The translations under genes and the position numbers were made by a program. 8,948 nucleotides of DNA, taken from the NCBI GenBank assembly GCA_021778975.1, contig JAJYBO010000112.1, positions 1-8,948 on the forward strand, given 5' to 3'. Below the pieces are notes generated by a model. The model was given only the letters and a program-made list of their open reading frames with translations. It ran no database searches and was not told where the DNA came from. Shown in pieces: positions 7,135 through 8,948 of the stretch. Source of the stretch: Deltaproteobacteria bacterium. GTDB taxonomy: Bacteria; Desulfobacterota; Desulfobacteria; Desulfobacterales; Desulfatirhabdiaceae. The first letter of the stretch is position 1. Each line of letters opens with the position of its first letter.

Positions 7135-8154
7135 ATGAAAACGTCCCGCATTCTGACCGCCATTTTGTGCGCCGCCTGCTTTTGGGGACTTCCCGCAACG
7201 GGGCATTCCATCACGACCCTGAGCGTTCAGTTCGAGAATACCCTGCATCTCATCAGCCTGAATATGCCCCATAAAGATGTCATCGAAACGCTGGGCGCCC
7301 CGGATGTCATCAAAAGCGACGGCATGTGCCTCCAGTATCAATATCTGGGACTGAGCGTATTTCTCAACCAGGAAGGCCGGGTGGAGCAAATTTATCTTTC
7401 CAGAGACTTTCAGGGAACCGTTGGCAACACGTCCAAAACCGCCGGTATTTTTCTTTCGGATATCGAAAGAGAATTCGGGGCCTACGCGTCTGTCGAAAAA
7501 CTGAATTATCAGCCGTCAACACTGATCCAGAGCAAAGCCACCATAGAAACGGAGAACGGCGAAGATCCGACCGGCAGAATCAATAAAGAATTTCCACTGC
7601 AATATCGAGGCAACAAAAAACTGTATGAATTTTACAACAATGGTAAAATACTGAAATACAAATACGTGCTGGACGATGAAGGCATCGCCTTCTGGATGGA
7701 TCAAGACCAGAAACTCTACAGCACGGTGCTGTATCTGTCTAAAAATGAAAGGGCGGGGCTTCAACAGGCTTCCCTGACAGGGCCGGATCATGACGCGGCC
7801 ATCACCGGCCCGAAACGGCTGGCAATGGTCCATTTCGATTTCGACAAGTACAACATCAAGAAAATATACGTTCCGATACTGGATCAACACATGGCATATC
7901 TGAGAGAGCATCCAGGGGCGCCGCTGATGGTCAGCGGCCACACCGACGCCATCGGCTCGGACGTGTACAATCAGAAACTTTCCGTCCGCCGGGCCAATGC
8001 GGTGCGGCGATATCTGATCGAAAACGGCATTGCCTCCTCTAGAATCAAGGTCAGGGGATATGGCAAACACATGCCCATTGCAGACAACAAAACCCCGGAA
8101 GGCCGGGCCATGAACCGAAGGGCCGAACTTGGTATCGTCAATGACAAACAATGA
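7135..8154 (+). CDS. OmpA-family protein with a novel N-terminal domain
   Basis: This 339-residue protein has a signal peptide (Lys2, Arg5, hydrophobic 7-20, cleavage probably near residues 23-25). Residues about 231-335 are an OmpA C-terminal peptidoglycan-binding domain: VHFDFDKYNI (232-241), SGHTDAIGSDVYNQKLSVRR (267-286) with the diaminopimelate-contacting Asp271 and Arg286, KVRGYGKHMPI (305-315) and NRRAEL (327-332). No OmpA beta-barrel precedes it. Instead residues 26-200 hold an unfamiliar region in which MPHKDVIETLGAPD (44-57) and TAGIFLSDIEREFG (102-115) look like two divergent repeats, faintly like SmpA/BamE-type folds. Cys12 and Cys15 lie inside the signal core without a proper lipobox, so a lipoprotein is unlikely. 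It should sit in the periplasm bound to peptidoglycan. Between glycosyltransferase genes, it may hold an export or surface-attachment assembly in place. It follows the GT4 gene after 61 bases and overlaps the next gene by 14. Confidence 0.9.
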   Translation: MKTSRILTAILCAACFWGLPATGHSITTLSVQFENTLHLISLNMPHKDVIETLGAPDVIKSDGMCLQYQYLGLSVFLNQEGRVEQIYLSRDFQGTVGNTSKTAGIFLSDIEREFGAYASVEKLNYQPSTLIQSKATIETENGEDPTGRINKEFPLQYRGNKKLYEFYNNGKILKYKYVLDDEGIAFWMDQDQKLYSTVLYLSKNERAGLQQASLTGPDHDAAITGPKRLAMVHFDFDKYNIKKIYVPILDQHMAYLREHPGAPLMVSGHTDAIGSDVYNQKLSVRRANAVRRYLIENGIASSRIKVRGYGKHMPIADNKTPEGRAMNRRAELGIVNDKQ

Positions 8155-8948
8155 ATGCCCGGCAAAAGGTCTTTCACGACTCAAACTCCTGATGCTGATC
8201 AACTGGCGGGAAGACGGCGAATGGCATCTGCTGCGCTCTTTGAAGCAGCGGGTAAAGGAGGTGACGGTGCAGCAGCCAGTGTTGCTGCACCGGGCAATAT
8301 CCGGCAGGCTGTACGCGGCGTCCTGTTATCTGTCTGAATTTTATGGGCCTGCCATCGCGATTTTTAAAAGAACGCGCTGCGATGTCGTCATTTCGTGGCA
8401 GATGCGGCTTGGGGTCTGCTACGGTATTCTGAAGCGGATATTTCACGCCGGAAAACCGCCGTTTCACATCATTCAGGATCTCCATATTGATCTGACACAG
8501 ACCCACTGGCTGTACCGGCTTCAGGTGCGGCTTTTGCGACTGGCGGTTCCTGGCATTGATTATTTCTTCACGACATCCACCGAAGAAGAACTCATTTACA
8601 GCCGGATGTTTCGCATCCCCCGCCATCGGGTCCGGTTTCTGCCGCTGGTGGAGCCTCCCGCCAGTTTTATAGAACCGGCGCATCCGGGAACGGACTATAT
8701 TTTCGCTTACGGAAAGAGTGACCGGGATTTCGACGCGCTGATACAGGCCGTCGCGCCGCTGGGCATCCGAACCTGCATTCTGTCCCGCGGATACCACCCG
8801 CGCATCCCGGTTCCGGATCATATTCACCTGATACAGGACTATATCTCTGCCGCGGCCATGCGGCGCTGGATTTCGGACAGCCGCATGGTGGTGCTGCCAA
8901 TCAAGGATTATCGGGTTTCCGCGGGTCAGATCAGTATGCTGGAAGTGA
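8141..8948 (+). CDS. Glycosyltransferase, GT4-like, partial at right edge
   Basis: This frame is open from the ATG at 8141 to the window end, giving 269 residues with no stop. The N-terminal part has a basic, hydrophobic start (RLKLLMLINWRE, 13-24) and HIIQDLHIDL (109-118). The second part, DYIFAYGKSDRDFDALIQAV (185-204), is the opening of a GT-B donor domain, and VSAGQISMLE (259-268) fits the donor-site helix, with Glu268 at the second acid of the Ex7E pair; the first position is Ser260. The start overlaps the OmpA-type gene by 14 bases and has no good ribosome site; ATG 8192 is an alternative that also lacks one, so 8141 with coupled translation is preferred. The antisense frame at 8174-8827 and the short frame at 8155-8337 are rejected in favour of this one because only it makes a recognisable protein. 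It is probably the third sugar-adding enzyme of the cluster. Confidence 0.82.
   Translation, partial: MTNNECPAKGLSRLKLLMLINWREDGEWHLLRSLKQRVKEVTVQQPVLLHRAISGRLYAASCYLSEFYGPAIAIFKRTRCDVVISWQMRLGVCYGILKRIFHAGKPPFHIIQDLHIDLTQTHWLYRLQVRLLRLAVPGIDYFFTTSTEEELIYSRMFRIPRHRVRFLPLVEPPASFIEPAHPGTDYIFAYGKSDRDFDALIQAVAPLGIRTCILSRGYHPRIPVPDHIHLIQDYISAAAMRRWISDSRMVVLPIKDYRVSAGQISMLEV

Noticed and set aside
7168..7179. Lipobox around Cys12 or Cys15 of the OmpA-type protein
   Set aside because: The residues before each Cys do not fit the L-(A/S/T/V/I)-(G/A/S)-C pattern, and the hydrophobic core would be too short.
8155..8337. 60-residue plus-strand frame right after the OmpA-type stop
   Set aside because: Overlaps the longer, recognisable glycosyltransferase frame and has no convincing product.
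8174..8827. 217-residue open frame on the minus strand
   Set aside because: It lies wholly within the plus-strand glycosyltransferase frame from 8141, which gives a recognisable protein; the antisense product has no recognisable motif.

Overview
The window looks like bacterial chromosome from a Gram-negative organism. Secreted proteins with Sec signal peptides and an OmpA-type peptidoglycan-binding lipid-side protein point to a periplasm and outer membrane. Moderately GC-rich codon use, the mix of GT4 glycosyltransferases with secreted accessory proteins, and the general flavour of the sequences suggest a Desulfobacterota (sulfate-reducing 'deltaproteobacterial') genome. That placement is an impression, not a demonstrated result.

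Layout: positions 1-618 (minus strand) hold the N-terminal quarter of a glycogen phosphorylase, running off the left edge. A 236-base divergent intergenic region (619-854) contains a possible promoter and a 14-base inverted repeat. From 855 everything reads on the plus strand in tight order: galE (UDP-glucose 4-epimerase), a 207-residue secreted protein of unknown family, a 691-residue secreted beta-propeller with BNR/Asp-box repeats, two GT4 glycosyltransferases, an OmpA-C-domain protein with an unusual N-terminal half, and a third glycosyltransferase cut by the right edge. Gaps are 29, -4, -1, 3, 61 and -14 bases, so 855-8948 is probably one operon. No terminator or strong internal promoter was seen.

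Taken together, this is best read as part of a cell-surface polysaccharide (exopolysaccharide, capsule or O-antigen type) cluster. GalE supplies UDP-galactose, the GT4 enzymes add sugars in the cytoplasm, the secreted propeller may bind or cut the polymer, and the OmpA-type protein may fix an export or surface assembly to peptidoglycan. Polymerase, flippase or ABC export genes, which would settle the type, are not in the window.

The most unusual feature is inside the first glycosyltransferase. A perfect 15-base direct repeat, 105 bases apart and in frame, brackets a purine-rich stretch that adds 35 mostly Arg/Gly/Glu/Gln/Thr residues to the linker between the two Rossmann domains. The stretch 5249-5331 contains no T at all. 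It looks like a small repeat or insertion element carried inside a working gene. The second most interesting item is the propeller, whose roughly 14 repeats and N-terminal sequence resemble the double seven-bladed GH74 fold.
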